Of a stretch of DNA of 64,000 nucleotides, positions 51,543 through 60,295 are shown in pieces. The notes beneath the pieces were generated by a model. The model did not search any database. It worked only from the letters and a program-made list of their open reading frames with translations, and was not told the DNA's origin. The translations under genes and the position numbers were made by a program. This stretch comes from Collinsella aerofaciens (GTDB taxonomy: Bacteria > Actinomycetota > Coriobacteriia > Coriobacteriales > Coriobacteriaceae), in NCBI RefSeq assembly GCF_028209395.1, contig NZ_JAQLDQ010000003.1, forward strand, positions 62,001-126,000. The letters run 5' to 3'. Positions within the stretch are counted from its first letter, which is position 1, and every line of letters starts with the position of its first letter.

Positions 51543-52985
51543 GTGCTTAATAGATTCCGCATGCTTGTCGCCTGTGCTTTGACCTTCGCGCTTTGCTGGG
51601 TGCCGGGATTTGCGTTTGCTGGGGACGCTGAGGACGGGGCCCAGAACGCCGCGACCGCTCATGGGCTTTCCTATGGGATCGAGGGTTTTGAGCGGTTGGC
51701 CAAGGGGACTGCTCGTGCCATGGAGGGTCAGCCTGAGGGCTACCGGTTTCCCGTTGACGAGGACGTGGACCTTGTAGTGGCGCCTGCTGCCGATCGCGTT
51801 GTGGTGTGGATATCGCCCAAGGCGGTCGAGAAGTATGGATTGGATCCGCAGGACAACGAGTGCGTATCGGGTCTCAAGGCCCTCGTCTGTAAGCTCGACA
51901 GCGCAAACTGCATGGGAGGTGCGCAGCTGGGGGACGTGGATCTTCCTTGGTATGTCACGGCGGAAACAACGTTTGATGCCGGCGGGTATACCTATGGCTT
52001 TGACGAGCGCGGTGCGGATGGGGACCGCTATGTGGTGATTGCATCAGCCTCGGGTGATGCCAAGGGCGGCGCGCGTTGGCTTGATAGCGCTCAAATGGTA
52101 GAAGCATCGTCTGTCGTGTTGCGGGATGAGCAGGGGCCCTTGACCTCTCTGGCCTCCTTATTGGGCGACATCGACTATCGCCCGTTTTGGGTGTCCATAA
52201 AAACGAGCGGCCTTGCCCTGCTGATCTCCTTTGCGCTGGGCCTGTTCGCCGCGTGGAAGACTATGGGTACCTCGAGTCGCATCAAGGGCCTGCTCGACTC
52301 GGTCTTTACCATCCCTATGGTGCTGCCGCCCACGGTCTGCGGCTTTCTGCTCCTCATGTTGTTTGGCCGCTCGACCGGGGTGGGCCAGTGGCTTATCGCG
52401 CACGGCGTCTCAATCGTCTTTACCTGGCCGGCAGCGGTGATATCTGCCGTGGTGGTGTCGTTTCCCCTGGTCTACCGTACGGCGCTCGGTGCCTTCGAGA
52501 GCCTCGATACGCAGATGCTCGACGCCGCGCGAACCTTGGGATGGTCCGAACGTCGCATCTTTGCCAAGCTCATGATGCCGCTCGGCTGGCCCTCCATCGC
52601 CGCCGGCACGGTGCTCGCCTTTGCCCGCGCGATGGGCGAGTTTGGCTGCACGCTGTTCTTTGCGGGCAACTACGCCGGTATTACGCAGACCATCCCCATT
52701 GCCATCTACTTTGAGTGGATGGGCGGCAACACGTCGGTAGCCCTCTTTTGGGTCGTCGTCGTGATCGTGTTTAGTTTCCTAGTCATCCTGTTCATCAACA
52801 TGTACACCGCGCATTCGCAAAAGTACCGCGAGCGCGGTCTCTCCCGTGCGGAGCGGAAGCAGGCTAAGGAGCTCGCCGGACAGGGCGATTCGCTCGACCC
52901 GGCGGGCGGAGATGCCTTGCGTATCGATCGCGAGGCGCTGGCCGAGCTCATGCGAGATGATGCGGCGCCGCAGGGAGGTCGATAA
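51543..52985 (+). CDS. modB: Molybdate ABC transporter permease with extra N-terminal secreted domain
   Basis: A 480-residue protein, about twice the usual ModB length. Residues 1-27 are a signal peptide or first helix (LVACALTFALCWVPGFAFA); about 28-215 is an extracytoplasmic domain of unknown family with Cys residues near 120-135; the ModB permease core begins near 225 with five to six helices, the MVLPPTVCGFLLL motif and the coupling loop DAARTLGWSERRIFAKLMMP. The C-terminus is charged. GTG at 51543 has TTGGAG upstream; GTG at 51474 is the alternative. Confidence 0.88.
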   Translation: MLNRFRMLVACALTFALCWVPGFAFAGDAEDGAQNAATAHGLSYGIEGFERLAKGTARAMEGQPEGYRFPVDEDVDLVVAPAADRVVVWISPKAVEKYGLDPQDNECVSGLKALVCKLDSANCMGGAQLGDVDLPWYVTAETTFDAGGYTYGFDERGADGDRYVVIASASGDAKGGARWLDSAQMVEASSVVLRDEQGPLTSLASLLGDIDYRPFWVSIKTSGLALLISFALGLFAAWKTMGTSSRIKGLLDSVFTIPMVLPPTVCGFLLLMLFGRSTGVGQWLIAHGVSIVFTWPAAVISAVVVSFPLVYRTALGAFESLDTQMLDAARTLGWSERRIFAKLMMPLGWPSIAAGTVLAFARAMGEFGCTLFFAGNYAGITQTIPIAIYFEWMGGNTSVALFWVVVVIVFSFLVILFINMYTAHSQKYRERGLSRAERKQAKELAGQGDSLDPAGGDALRIDREALAELMRDDAAPQGGR

Positions 52986-52988
52986 GCT

Positions 52989-54059
52989 ATGTCGCTCGTT
53001 TTGGATATTAAGAAACGTTATCCCGGGTTTGTGCTCGACATGCAGCTTGAGGCCGACGAGGAGCGCGTGGCGCTGCTGGGCGCCTCGGGTTGCGGCAAGA
53101 GCTGCACACTGCGCTGCATTGCCGGTGTGGAGACGCCCGACGAGGGCAAGATTGTCGTCAACGGCGTGACATTTTTTGACTCGGCCGCGGGCATTAACCT
53201 GTCGCCTCAGGAGCGCAAATGCGCTCTGCTGTTCCAAAACTATCAGCTGTTTCCCAATATGACGGTGGCCGATAACGTGTGCGCTGGCGTAAAGGATGCG
53301 GGCGACGCCGCGGCGCGCAAAAGGCTGGCCGAGCGCTATCTGGGCATTTTCGGTCTGGCCGACTTTGCCGACCGCTATCCCGCGCGCCTCTCGGGCGGTC
53401 AGCAGCAACGTGTGGCGCTTGCCCGTATGGTGGCGGCTCACCCGGGCATCTTTATGTTCGACGAGCCCATGAGCGCACTCGATTCCTATCTTAAGAGCGC
53501 CCTCGAACAGAACATGCTCGACCTGTTCGATGTATGCAACCGCACCGTGCTCTATGTGAGCCACGACATCGACGAAGCGTGCCGCCTGTGCCAGCGCATC
53601 TGCGTGATGCACGACGGGCATGTTGAGGAGATCGGCTCCGTCGAGGACGTGGTCCGCCGTCCGCAGACGCTGGCGGCGCTGCGCCTGACGGGCTGCAAGA
53701 ACACAAGCCGGGCGCGCAAGATCGGCGACGAAGAAGTTGAGGCGCTCGATTGGGGCATGACCTTTAACGTGGGTCGCGAGGTTCCCGATAATGTGGCGTA
53801 CCTGGGCATTCGCGCGAGCTACTTCCATGTGGACAACCGTGCCGAGCGGGGTCGCAACAGCTACGACCTGCACGTGGCGCGCGTGAGCGATTCGCGTTTT
53901 GAGCGCCTGGTGCTGTTGGATGCGCCGCGGGCCGATGCGCCAACGCGTCTGCAGTGGAAGGTCAACAAATTGAGCGTACCAGCGGATGGGTTACCGCAAG
54001 AAGGCGAGACCCTGCGTATGCATTTTGATGCCAGCAGGATCCATCTGGTTTGTCGGTAG
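52989..54059 (+). CDS. modC: Molybdate ABC transporter ATP-binding protein
   Basis: A 356-residue ATPase. Walker A GASGCGKS is at 30-37, the Q-loop LLFQNYQLFPNMTV follows, LSGGQQQR is near 135 and Walker B is IFMFDEPMSALD. The C-terminal 120 residues correspond to the regulatory (TOBE-like) region, with LGIRASYFHV. The ATG is 3 bases after modB. A terminator follows. Confidence 0.94.
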   Translation: MSLVLDIKKRYPGFVLDMQLEADEERVALLGASGCGKSCTLRCIAGVETPDEGKIVVNGVTFFDSAAGINLSPQERKCALLFQNYQLFPNMTVADNVCAGVKDAGDAAARKRLAERYLGIFGLADFADRYPARLSGGQQQRVALARMVAAHPGIFMFDEPMSALDSYLKSALEQNMLDLFDVCNRTVLYVSHDIDEACRLCQRICVMHDGHVEEIGSVEDVVRRPQTLAALRLTGCKNTSRARKIGDEEVEALDWGMTFNVGREVPDNVAYLGIRASYFHVDNRAERGRNSYDLHVARVSDSRFERLVLLDAPRADAPTRLQWKVNKLSVPADGLPQEGETLRMHFDASRIHLVCR

Positions 54060-54067
54060 CGCCGGGT

Positions 54068-54102
54068 AATGCCGTCGGGGATATAAGTCTCGGCGGCTTT
54101 GT
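54068..54102 (+). terminator. Probable terminator after modC
   Basis: GCCGTCG and CGGCGGC pair around a central loop with further pairing inside, followed by TTTGTCTT. Confidence 0.65.
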
Positions 54103-54260
54103 CTTGCCGTTCGCCTAATGGGGAATGACAAACTCTTATCAACACAGATAATTATTTATTAAACGGCGGCACACGACGCTGTCGTACGAATGTCAACGGT
54201 GTTCGCATGGTCGACGACCGTTGATATAGTTGACCTTAACTTGTAAAGGAGGACGCGCAC

Positions 54261-54329
54261 ATGCCGCAGACGACATACATTCGCCGCGTTGCCGCGCGCG
54301 CCCTGTATATGGCTCGGAGTCGCATATGA
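54261..54329 (+). CDS. Possible 22-residue leader peptide ahead of the dehydratase-like operon
   Basis: ATG at 54261 has a near-perfect ribosome site (AAAGGAGG, spacer seven). The peptide MPQTTYIRRVAARALYMARS ends RI and stops at TGA 54327-54329. Five of its 22 residues are Arg and no homologue is evident. It lies 160 bases before the first iron-sulfur gene. The ribosome site is the main support; a regulatory role is a guess. Apart from the modC terminator I see nothing else definite in 54103-54260. Confidence 0.45.
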   Translation: MPQTTYIRRVAARALYMARSRI

Positions 54330-54488
54330 GCAGGTATGTTCACGGCTCCGGGAGAGACGACGCACAACTAAATAATCGACCGCAAAGCAGGTTCCCCAAA
54401 ATTCCGGGTTTAGGCACGGCTGGGTTTTCGCCGCCCACCGTGCAGCAATACCGTAGTTATCCGTATTTGGTTCGAGAGGGGAACCGTC

Positions 54489-55772
54489 ATGGCTGAAGAA
54501 TTCGATTTCCATCCGATGTGGGAGAGCCTCGGCATGAATCTTGCCGATCACGACATGCTGCTGGGCGCTGTGGGCCAGATGTACGGCGATATGTTCCTGA
54601 CGCAGAACAATCGCCCCAAGTCCACGTCCTACCTGGATTTTGTCGCCACCAACATCCACAGCGGCCGTATTAAGGAGATGCTCGACAAGAAGGAGGCCGG
54701 CGAGGCCACCAAGATCGTCGGTTCGTTCTGTGTGTACGTGCCCGAGGAGATCGTGCTTGCCTGCGATGGCATCCCCGTTGGCCTGTGCTCGGGTGCCGAC
54801 TGGGCGACCGACAAGGTCGAGGAGCACTTGCCGCGCAACACCTGTCCGCTCATCAAGAGCTTTGCCGGCTTTAAGCTGGGCGAGGTCTGCCCCTACATTG
54901 AGTCGAGTGACCTGGTGGTGGGTGAGAACACCTGCGACGGCAAGAAAAAGGCCTACGAGTTCTTTGCCACGCAAAAGAACATGTACGTCATGGATATTCC
55001 CAACGTACACGACGAGTCGACGCTCGTGACCTGGAAGGCCGAGGTCAAGAAGCTCGCCGCCAAGATCGAGGAAGAGTGCGGCGTCAAGATCACGCCCGAG
55101 CGTCTGAAGGCCGCCATCCACGCCGTCAATGAGAAGCGTCGCGCCCTGCAGCGCCTGGCTGCCACGCGCGCTGCCGACCCGGCGCCCATCAGCGGTCTCG
55201 ACAGCCTGCTGACCGTTCAGGCCGCCTTTATGGACGACACGCCGCGTCTGACCGGAGCCATCAACGAGATGGCCGCCGAGTGCGAGCAGCGTGTCGAGGC
55301 CGGCGAGGGCGTGGCGCCCAAGGGCACCAAGCGCATCCTGTACACCGGTACGCCCATGGCCGTCCCCAACTGGAAACTGTTCAACCTTATCGAGAAGGCC
55401 GGCGGCGTCGTGGTAGGCGAGGAGTCCTGCACGGGTTCACGCTACTACAAGGACCTGGTCGACGAATCCGGCGAGACGGTTGACGAGATGCTCGATGCCA
55501 TCGCCGAGCGCTACTTTAAGATCAACTGTGCCGTCTTTACGCCCAACGACCAGCGTATGAAGGACATTGTCCAGATGGCCAAGAACCTGCATGCCGACGG
55601 CATTGTCGACGTGGCCCTGCAGTTCTGCACGCTCTACGAGATGGAGTCGTTTGCCGTGGAGAAGGCCGCCGAGGAGGCCGGCATTCCATTTATGCACATC
55701 ACGACCGACTACGTCGGCGAGGATGCAGGCCAACTGCAAACCAGGATTGAGGCTTTCTTGGAAACCATTTAG
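54489..55772 (+). CDS. 2-hydroxyacyl-CoA dehydratase D-component family / double-cubane cluster protein
   Basis: A 427-residue iron-sulfur protein of the HgdB/FldB/DCCP superfamily. Cysteines that bind clusters are in [43 protein letters not shown] and [11 protein letters not shown]. Members either dehydrate 2-hydroxyacyl-CoA or, as double-cubane cluster proteins, reduce small inert molecules; both need an ATP-driven activator, encoded downstream. No CoA transferase is nearby, which favours the double-cubane branch. The ATG follows GAGAGGGG. Confidence 0.85.
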   Translation: MAEEFDFHPMWESLGMNLADHDMLLGAVGQMYGDMFLTQNNRPKSTSYLDFVATNIHSGRIKEMLDKKEAGEATKIVGSFCVYVPEEIVLACDGIPVGLCSGADWATDKVEEHLPRNTCPLIKSFAGFKLGEVCPYIESSDLVVGENTCDGKKKAYEFFATQKNMYVMDIPNVHDESTLVTWKAEVKKLAAKIEEECGVKITPERLKAAIHAVNEKRRALQRLAATRAADPAPISGLDSLLTVQAAFMDDTPRLTGAINEMAAECEQRVEAGEGVAPKGTKRILYTGTPMAVPNWKLFNLIEKAGGVVVGEESCTGSRYYKDLVDESGETVDEMLDAIAERYFKINCAVFTPNDQRMKDIVQMAKNLHADGIVDVALQFCTLYEMESFAVEKAAEEAGIPFMHITTDYVGEDAGQLQTRIEAFLETI

Positions 55773-55787
55773 GACTATTCGTCCCGG

Positions 55788-55890
55788 CGGCTTCCCCAGG
55801 CACCCGATCTTGCTGTTCAAACCGTCGCTTGCGTACCAGAAGTACGCGGCGCTCCTCTTTCACGGCAACCTCGGGCACCTGGAAAAGCCG
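55788..55890. repeat. Inverted repeat between the two dehydratase-like genes
   Basis: Arm 55788-55807 pairs with 55871-55890 with about four mismatches (CGGCTT and AAGCCG at the ends); GCGTAC-CAGAA-GTACGC (55831-55847) forms a perfect inner hairpin. It could partly terminate or process the transcript. Confidence 0.7.
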
Positions 55891-55927
55891 TTTCCTTGGT
55901 TGTTTAAAAGGTTTGTTAAGGAGTTAT

Positions 55928-57091
55928 ATGTCGGAAAATATTGAGCAGCCGTTGCCGTCCACGTTTGAGGAGTTCAACGAGCAACGCAAGGCGGCGTTTA
56001 TTCGCGTCAAGGATTACAAACAGGCCGGCAATCGCCTGGTCGGCTATTTGTGCAGCTATACGCCGCTCGAGATTATCGATGCCGCGGGCGCTGCAAGTGT
56101 GGCCTTGTGCGGCACATCCGACGAGGTGATTCCCGAGGCCGAGAAGGTGCTGCCGGCAAATCTGTGTCCGCTCATCAAATCGACGTACGGCTTTGCCTAC
56201 TCGCAAAAGTGCCCGTTTACGTACTTTAGCGACATGATCATCGGCGAGACCACCTGCGACGGCAAGAAGAAGATGTACGAACTGCTCAACGAGCTCAAGC
56301 GCACGCACATTCTGCATCTTCCGCAGGGTCGCGATCGCGCCTACGAGCGTAAAGGCTGGTACGAGGAGTGCCGCCTGCTCAAGGAGGAGCTCGAGGGCTT
56401 CTACGGCATCACGATTACCGACGATGACCTGCGCGCTGCCGTCCGTCGTCGCAACCGTCTGCGTGCGGCCCAGCTCGAGATGTTTGCGCTGCAGGCCAAC
56501 CAGCCGGCTGCCATGAGCGGCGTTGACCTGATGAGCACCATGTTCGCCGGTACGTTCAGCTTTGATATCGAGGCCTATACGCAGCAGCTGGAGCAAAAGG
56601 TTGCCAAGCTGCGCGAGACCTACGACGCGGGCGAGCGCCCGGTTGCGGCGGATGCCAAGCGCATTCTGATCACTGGCTGCCCGGTGGGCGGCGTGATCAA
56701 CAAGATCGGCCGTACTATCGAGTCCAACGGCGGTGTGGTCGTGTGCATGGACGACTGCTCGGGCGAGCGCACGGCGGCCATGATGATCGACCCGGAGGCT
56801 CCCGATATCCTGCGCGCCATCGCCGACCGCTACCTGGATATCAACTGCTCGGTCATGACGCCCAACGACGGTCGTATGGAAAACACGCTGGCCATGCGCG
56901 AGAAGTATCACGTCGATGGGGTAGTGGAGAACGTGCTCCAGGCGTGCCATACCTTTAACGTGGAGAGCGCACGCATGCAGGAAGCTGTCGAGGGTGCGGG
57001 CATTCCGTACATGAAGATTGAGACCGACTACAGCAACGGCGACATGGGCCAGATCGAGACGCGCATTGCTGCCTTCATCGAAACCCTGTAG
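55928..57091 (+). CDS. 2-hydroxyacyl-CoA dehydratase D-component family / double-cubane cluster protein, second copy
   Basis: A 387-residue paralogue of the preceding protein with the same Cys pattern: [50 protein letters not shown] and [10 protein letters not shown]. The [11 protein letters not shown] block is typical of the stand-alone reductase (DCCP/YjiM-like) group. The two copies could form a heterodimer or two enzymes sharing one activator. The ATG at 55928 follows AAGGAG; the frame extending to 55829 crosses the inverted repeat and is not used. Confidence 0.86.
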   Translation: MSENIEQPLPSTFEEFNEQRKAAFIRVKDYKQAGNRLVGYLCSYTPLEIIDAAGAASVALCGTSDEVIPEAEKVLPANLCPLIKSTYGFAYSQKCPFTYFSDMIIGETTCDGKKKMYELLNELKRTHILHLPQGRDRAYERKGWYEECRLLKEELEGFYGITITDDDLRAAVRRRNRLRAAQLEMFALQANQPAAMSGVDLMSTMFAGTFSFDIEAYTQQLEQKVAKLRETYDAGERPVAADAKRILITGCPVGGVINKIGRTIESNGGVVVCMDDCSGERTAAMMIDPEAPDILRAIADRYLDINCSVMTPNDGRMENTLAMREKYHVDGVVENVLQACHTFNVESARMQEAVEGAGIPYMKIETDYSNGDMGQIETRIAAFIETL

Positions 57092-57099
57092 GTGACGGT

Positions 57100-57130
57100 A
57101 TGTGACAAAGGGACTGTCCCTTTGTTACAT
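57100..57130. repeat. 31-base palindrome, second copy
   Basis: Identical to the 45438 palindrome except for one C-to-T change in the 3' arm. It lies between the second dehydratase-like gene and its activator, without a T tract. Confidence 0.85.
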
Positions 57131-57195
57131 GTGAGGGAGGATGCCAAGGCGCCTGAACGCGCCGCTACCTTTGATGTTTAGATTGGGAGAGAGCC

Positions 57196-57960
57196 ATGAT
57201 AGGGATCGGGATCGATATCGGGTCTACGGCGGCTAAGGCTGCTGTGGTCGATGGGGAGGGTTCGGTGGCGTGGACGTGCGTGCAGCCAACCGGGTTCTCC
57301 TCGGTCGATGCGGCCGAGCGCCTCCGCGGTGAGCTCGCTGCAGCCGGCTATGACGTGACGGGCGACGATGTTCGCGTGGTCGCGACTGGCTACGGCCGTG
57401 TCGCGGTGCCCTATGCCAACAAGGTAGTGACCGAGATCACCTGCCATGGTGCCGATGCGGTCCGCCTGTTTGGCGAGCAGGGCACGGTGATCGACGTGGG
57501 CGGCCAGGATACCAAGGTCATCCAACTCAAGGGCGGCCGCGTGGCAAAGTTCGCCATGAACGACAAGTGTGCCGCCGGCACGGGGCGCTTTCTGGAGATC
57601 ATGGCCGACCGCCTGGGCATTTCCCAGCAGCAGATGGCCGACCTGGCGCGTTCCGGCGAGCCCACCAAGATCAGCAGCATGTGCACGGTGTTTGCCGAAA
57701 GCGAGGTCATCAGCCTGATCGGTCGCGGTGAGCCGCGCGAGAACATTGCGCGTGGCGTGATCGACAGCGTGGTCTCGCGCGTGGCGACCATGGCCGGGCA
57801 GGCCGCGGGCGCCCCGTACTACCTGACCGGTGGCCTGTGCGAGAACGCCTTCGTGGTGGAGCGGTTGGGCGAGCTACTGGGGTCGCCGGTGACCACCTCG
57901 CCCCAGGCTCGCTTTGCCGGAGCGATCGGCGCGGCTGTCCGCGCCGCCGCCTTGGCCTAG
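57196..57960 (+). CDS. ATP-dependent activator of 2-hydroxyacyl-CoA dehydratase/double-cubane proteins
   Basis: A 254-residue ASKHA-fold ATPase (HgdC/YjiL family) that donates a low-potential electron from a [4Fe-4S] cluster bridging its dimer. GIDIGSTAAKAAVVD is the phosphate 1 loop, VIDVGGQDTKVI the phosphate 2 loop, and the cluster Cys residues are in NDKCAAGTGRFLE and SSMCTVFAESEV. Its partners are the two upstream proteins. GGGAGAG precedes the ATG. Confidence 0.93.
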   Translation: MIGIGIDIGSTAAKAAVVDGEGSVAWTCVQPTGFSSVDAAERLRGELAAAGYDVTGDDVRVVATGYGRVAVPYANKVVTEITCHGADAVRLFGEQGTVIDVGGQDTKVIQLKGGRVAKFAMNDKCAAGTGRFLEIMADRLGISQQQMADLARSGEPTKISSMCTVFAESEVISLIGRGEPRENIARGVIDSVVSRVATMAGQAAGAPYYLTGGLCENAFVVERLGELLGSPVTTSPQARFAGAIGAAVRAAALA

Positions 57961-57974
57961 GGGTGTACCGCGAC

Positions 57975-59192
57975 ATGCGCATCCTCAATATCTCGGCACA
58001 AAAACCAGATAGCACTGGCAGCGGCACCTACCTTGCCGCGCTCGTACGCGAGCAGATCGAGACGGGGCATCGCGCCGCCGTGCTTTGCGGCGCGGCACCG
58101 GGTGATACCCAAGGCGAGCTGGACCGGCGTGCTGCCGTGTTTGCCGTACCGTTCGAGTCGCCCGAGCTGCCGTTTCCCATCTGTGGCATGTCCGATGTCA
58201 TGCCCTATCCCTCCACACGCTATCGTGATCTGACGCCTTCGATGCTCAAGGCATTTGAGCGGGCATTTGCTGCTGCAATCGATCGAGCGGTGACTGAGTT
58301 TCGGCCCGATCTGGTGCTCTGCCATCACCTGTATCTGGTGACCGCATTGGCGCGCGAGTGCGTCCGAGGCGTGCCGGTTGTTGCCGTGTGTCATTCGACC
58401 GACCTGCGCCAGCTGCGTTCGCATACGCTCGAACGCGATCGCATCGTAAGTGCGGTTCGTCGGCTCGATGCCGTCTTTGCGCTCCATGCTGGGCAGGCTG
58501 AGCAGATTGACCTGGTGTGCGGCGTCGATGCCGATCGCATCCACGTGATTGGGACGGGTTACGACCATCGCGTCTTCTGCCGCGATGCAAGCGTGGCGAG
58601 GCAGCCGGGATCGCTTGTGTACGTGGGCAAGATTTGCTTTAAAAAGGGCGTCGAGTCGCTGGTTCGAGCTGTGTCATTGCCGATTGACGATGGCGTCCGC
58701 CCATCTGGCTTGGTACTTGTGGGCGGCCGCGGGGACGATGCCGAGTACGCGCGTATCGAGCGCTTGACCGCGGCCTCGGATGTGCCGGTGACGCTGGCGG
58801 GGCGCCTGGATAGCGATGGGCTCGTGCGTGCCTACCGCAGTTCCGACGTCTTTGTGCTGCCTTCGTTTTACGAGGGTCTGCCGCTCGTGACGATCGAGGC
58901 CCTCGCGTGCGGCTGCAAAGTTGTGGCGACCGATTTGCCCGGCGTTCGTCCCTGGATGGAGGCGATGCTTCCCGGTGCTCCCGTGACGTGGGTGGCGTCG
59001 CCGCGTATGACGGATGTCGACACGCCCGTGGCGGCCGACCTTCCGTTGTTTGAGCGCGCACTGGCAGATGCTATCGCGCAGGCGCTTGCGGCGCCGCTTT
59101 CGACGTTCGAGCCGTCGGCGGTCTCTTGGGAAGCGTGCCTGGCGCGTATACTTAAAGTCGTTGATTTGTTGGAAGGGGGTTCGTATGGCTAA
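57975..59192 (+). CDS. GT4-family glycosyltransferase overlapping selD
   Basis: A 405-residue GT-B fold enzyme. The N-terminal domain starts MRILNISAQKPDSTGSGTYL, the linker LVYVGKICFKKGVESLV opens the C-terminal domain, and SFYEGLPLVTIEALACG is the E-x7-E donor-sugar motif of retaining GT4 enzymes. The donor and acceptor are unknown. It ends 8 bases inside selD, so the two are probably translationally coupled. Glycosyltransferases paired with SelD-like proteins are known from selenosugar synthesis (SenB with SenC), but this protein is longer and similarity was not tested. Confidence 0.85.
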   Translation: MRILNISAQKPDSTGSGTYLAALVREQIETGHRAAVLCGAAPGDTQGELDRRAAVFAVPFESPELPFPICGMSDVMPYPSTRYRDLTPSMLKAFERAFAAAIDRAVTEFRPDLVLCHHLYLVTALARECVRGVPVVAVCHSTDLRQLRSHTLERDRIVSAVRRLDAVFALHAGQAEQIDLVCGVDADRIHVIGTGYDHRVFCRDASVARQPGSLVYVGKICFKKGVESLVRAVSLPIDDGVRPSGLVLVGGRGDDAEYARIERLTAASDVPVTLAGRLDSDGLVRAYRSSDVFVLPSFYEGLPLVTIEALACGCKVVATDLPGVRPWMEAMLPGAPVTWVASPRMTDVDTPVAADLPLFERALADAIAQALAAPLSTFEPSAVSWEACLARILKVVDLLEGGSYG

Positions 59193-60234
59193 GGACACCA
59201 TGAGGCTCACGTCCATGACGGCCGCGAGCGGTTGAGCCGCTAAGTTGGCTCCCGGAGCCCTCGCCCAGGTCCTGGGCGACTTACCCAATGTGCATAACGA
59301 CAACTTGCTCGTGGGGTTCGATACCTCCGACGATGCGAGCGTCTTCCGCGTAGGGGAGAACCTGGGGCTCGTGCAGTCCATCGACTTCTTCCCACCGATG
59401 GTCGATGACCCGTTCCTGTTTGGCCAGATCGCTGCGGCCAACTCGCTGTCGGACATCTACGCCATGGGCGGGCGGCCGAGCCATGCCATGAACCTGCTAT
59501 GCATACCCAGTTGCCTGGGCGTTGAGGTTGCCGGTCAGATTCTGGCGGGCGGCGCCGATAAGTGCGTCGAGGCGGGTTGCTCCATCGCGGGCGGCCACAC
59601 CATCAACGACGACGAGCCCAAGTACGGTCTGTCCGTGAGCGGTTTTGTGCCACTCGACCATATGCTCGCCAACAGCGGCGCACGCGTGGGCGATGTTCTG
59701 CTGCTGACCAAGGCGATCGGCTCGGGCATCATCACCACGGCCATTAAGGGCGAGCTCATCGAGCAGGACGAGGCCGCAGCCATGTTTGACTCGATGCGTA
59801 CCCTCAACGAGGCCCCGATTCGCCTGGCCGAGGGACTCGAGCTTCACGGCTGCACCGACATCACGGGCTTTGGCCTGATCGGGCATGCGTGCGAGATGGC
59901 CGAGGGCTCGGGCGTGCAGATTGAACTTACGTCGGGGGCGGTGCCGCTCTTTGACCAGGTGCTCGATATGGCGCGTCTGGGCATTATTCCTGCCGGTGCC
60001 TACCGCAACCAGGACTTCTTTGGCCCGCGCGTGGCTGCCGACGAGGACCTGGAGCCGGGCATGTTGGATGCGCTGTACGATCCGCAGACCTCGGGCGGTT
60101 TGCTCATCGCGGCGCCTGCTGCCGATGTGGATGGGCTTGCGCGTCGCCTGCATGCCGAGGGGCGCATCGCGGCCGTTGTCGGGCGCGTGTGTGAGGCGGA
60201 GCCGGGCGGTCCTGCCGTCCGCGTTGTTCGCTAG
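59185..60234 (+). CDS. selD: Selenophosphate synthetase containing selenocysteine (UGA codon 17)
   Basis: A 349-residue enzyme that makes selenophosphate from selenide and ATP. Reading from ATG 59185, codon 17 is TGA (59233-59235) in MTAASG-U-AAKLAPG, exactly where E. coli SelD has catalytic Cys17, with Lys20 conserved. Downstream the sequence is fully SelD-like: VGFDTSDDASVF, QSIDFFPPMVDDPF, AANSLSDIYAMGG, GGHTINDDEPKYG. GAAGGGGG precedes the ATG. A SECIS-like hairpin follows the UGA. The gene overlaps the glycosyltransferase. Confidence 0.95.
59236..59279 (+). promoter_or_regulatory. Bacterial SECIS element in selD
   Basis: TCGCCC (59261-59266) and GGGCGA (59274-59279) form a stem with the loop AGGTCCT, whose AGGTC matches the E. 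coli fdhF SECIS loop. A second small hairpin GGCTCC/GGAGCC precedes it. The loop is about 31 bases after the UGA, within the known range for SelB recognition. Confidence 0.75.
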
Positions 60235-60295
60235 CCCGCACGTTTATGTAACTGTTTGCCGTTCTCTAGAACGGCTCTTTCGAAAGGAATTTGCT

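Noticed and set aside
54326..54496. 56-codon frame starting MSRYVHGSGRDDAQ
   Set aside because: It overlaps both the candidate leader stop and the next gene start, has no ribosome site of its own, and looks like leader sequence.
59245..60234. selD starting at TTG 59245
   Set aside because: This would remove the catalytic residue and ATP-binding N-terminus; reading through UGA gives a full-length SelD with a good ribosome site and SECIS.
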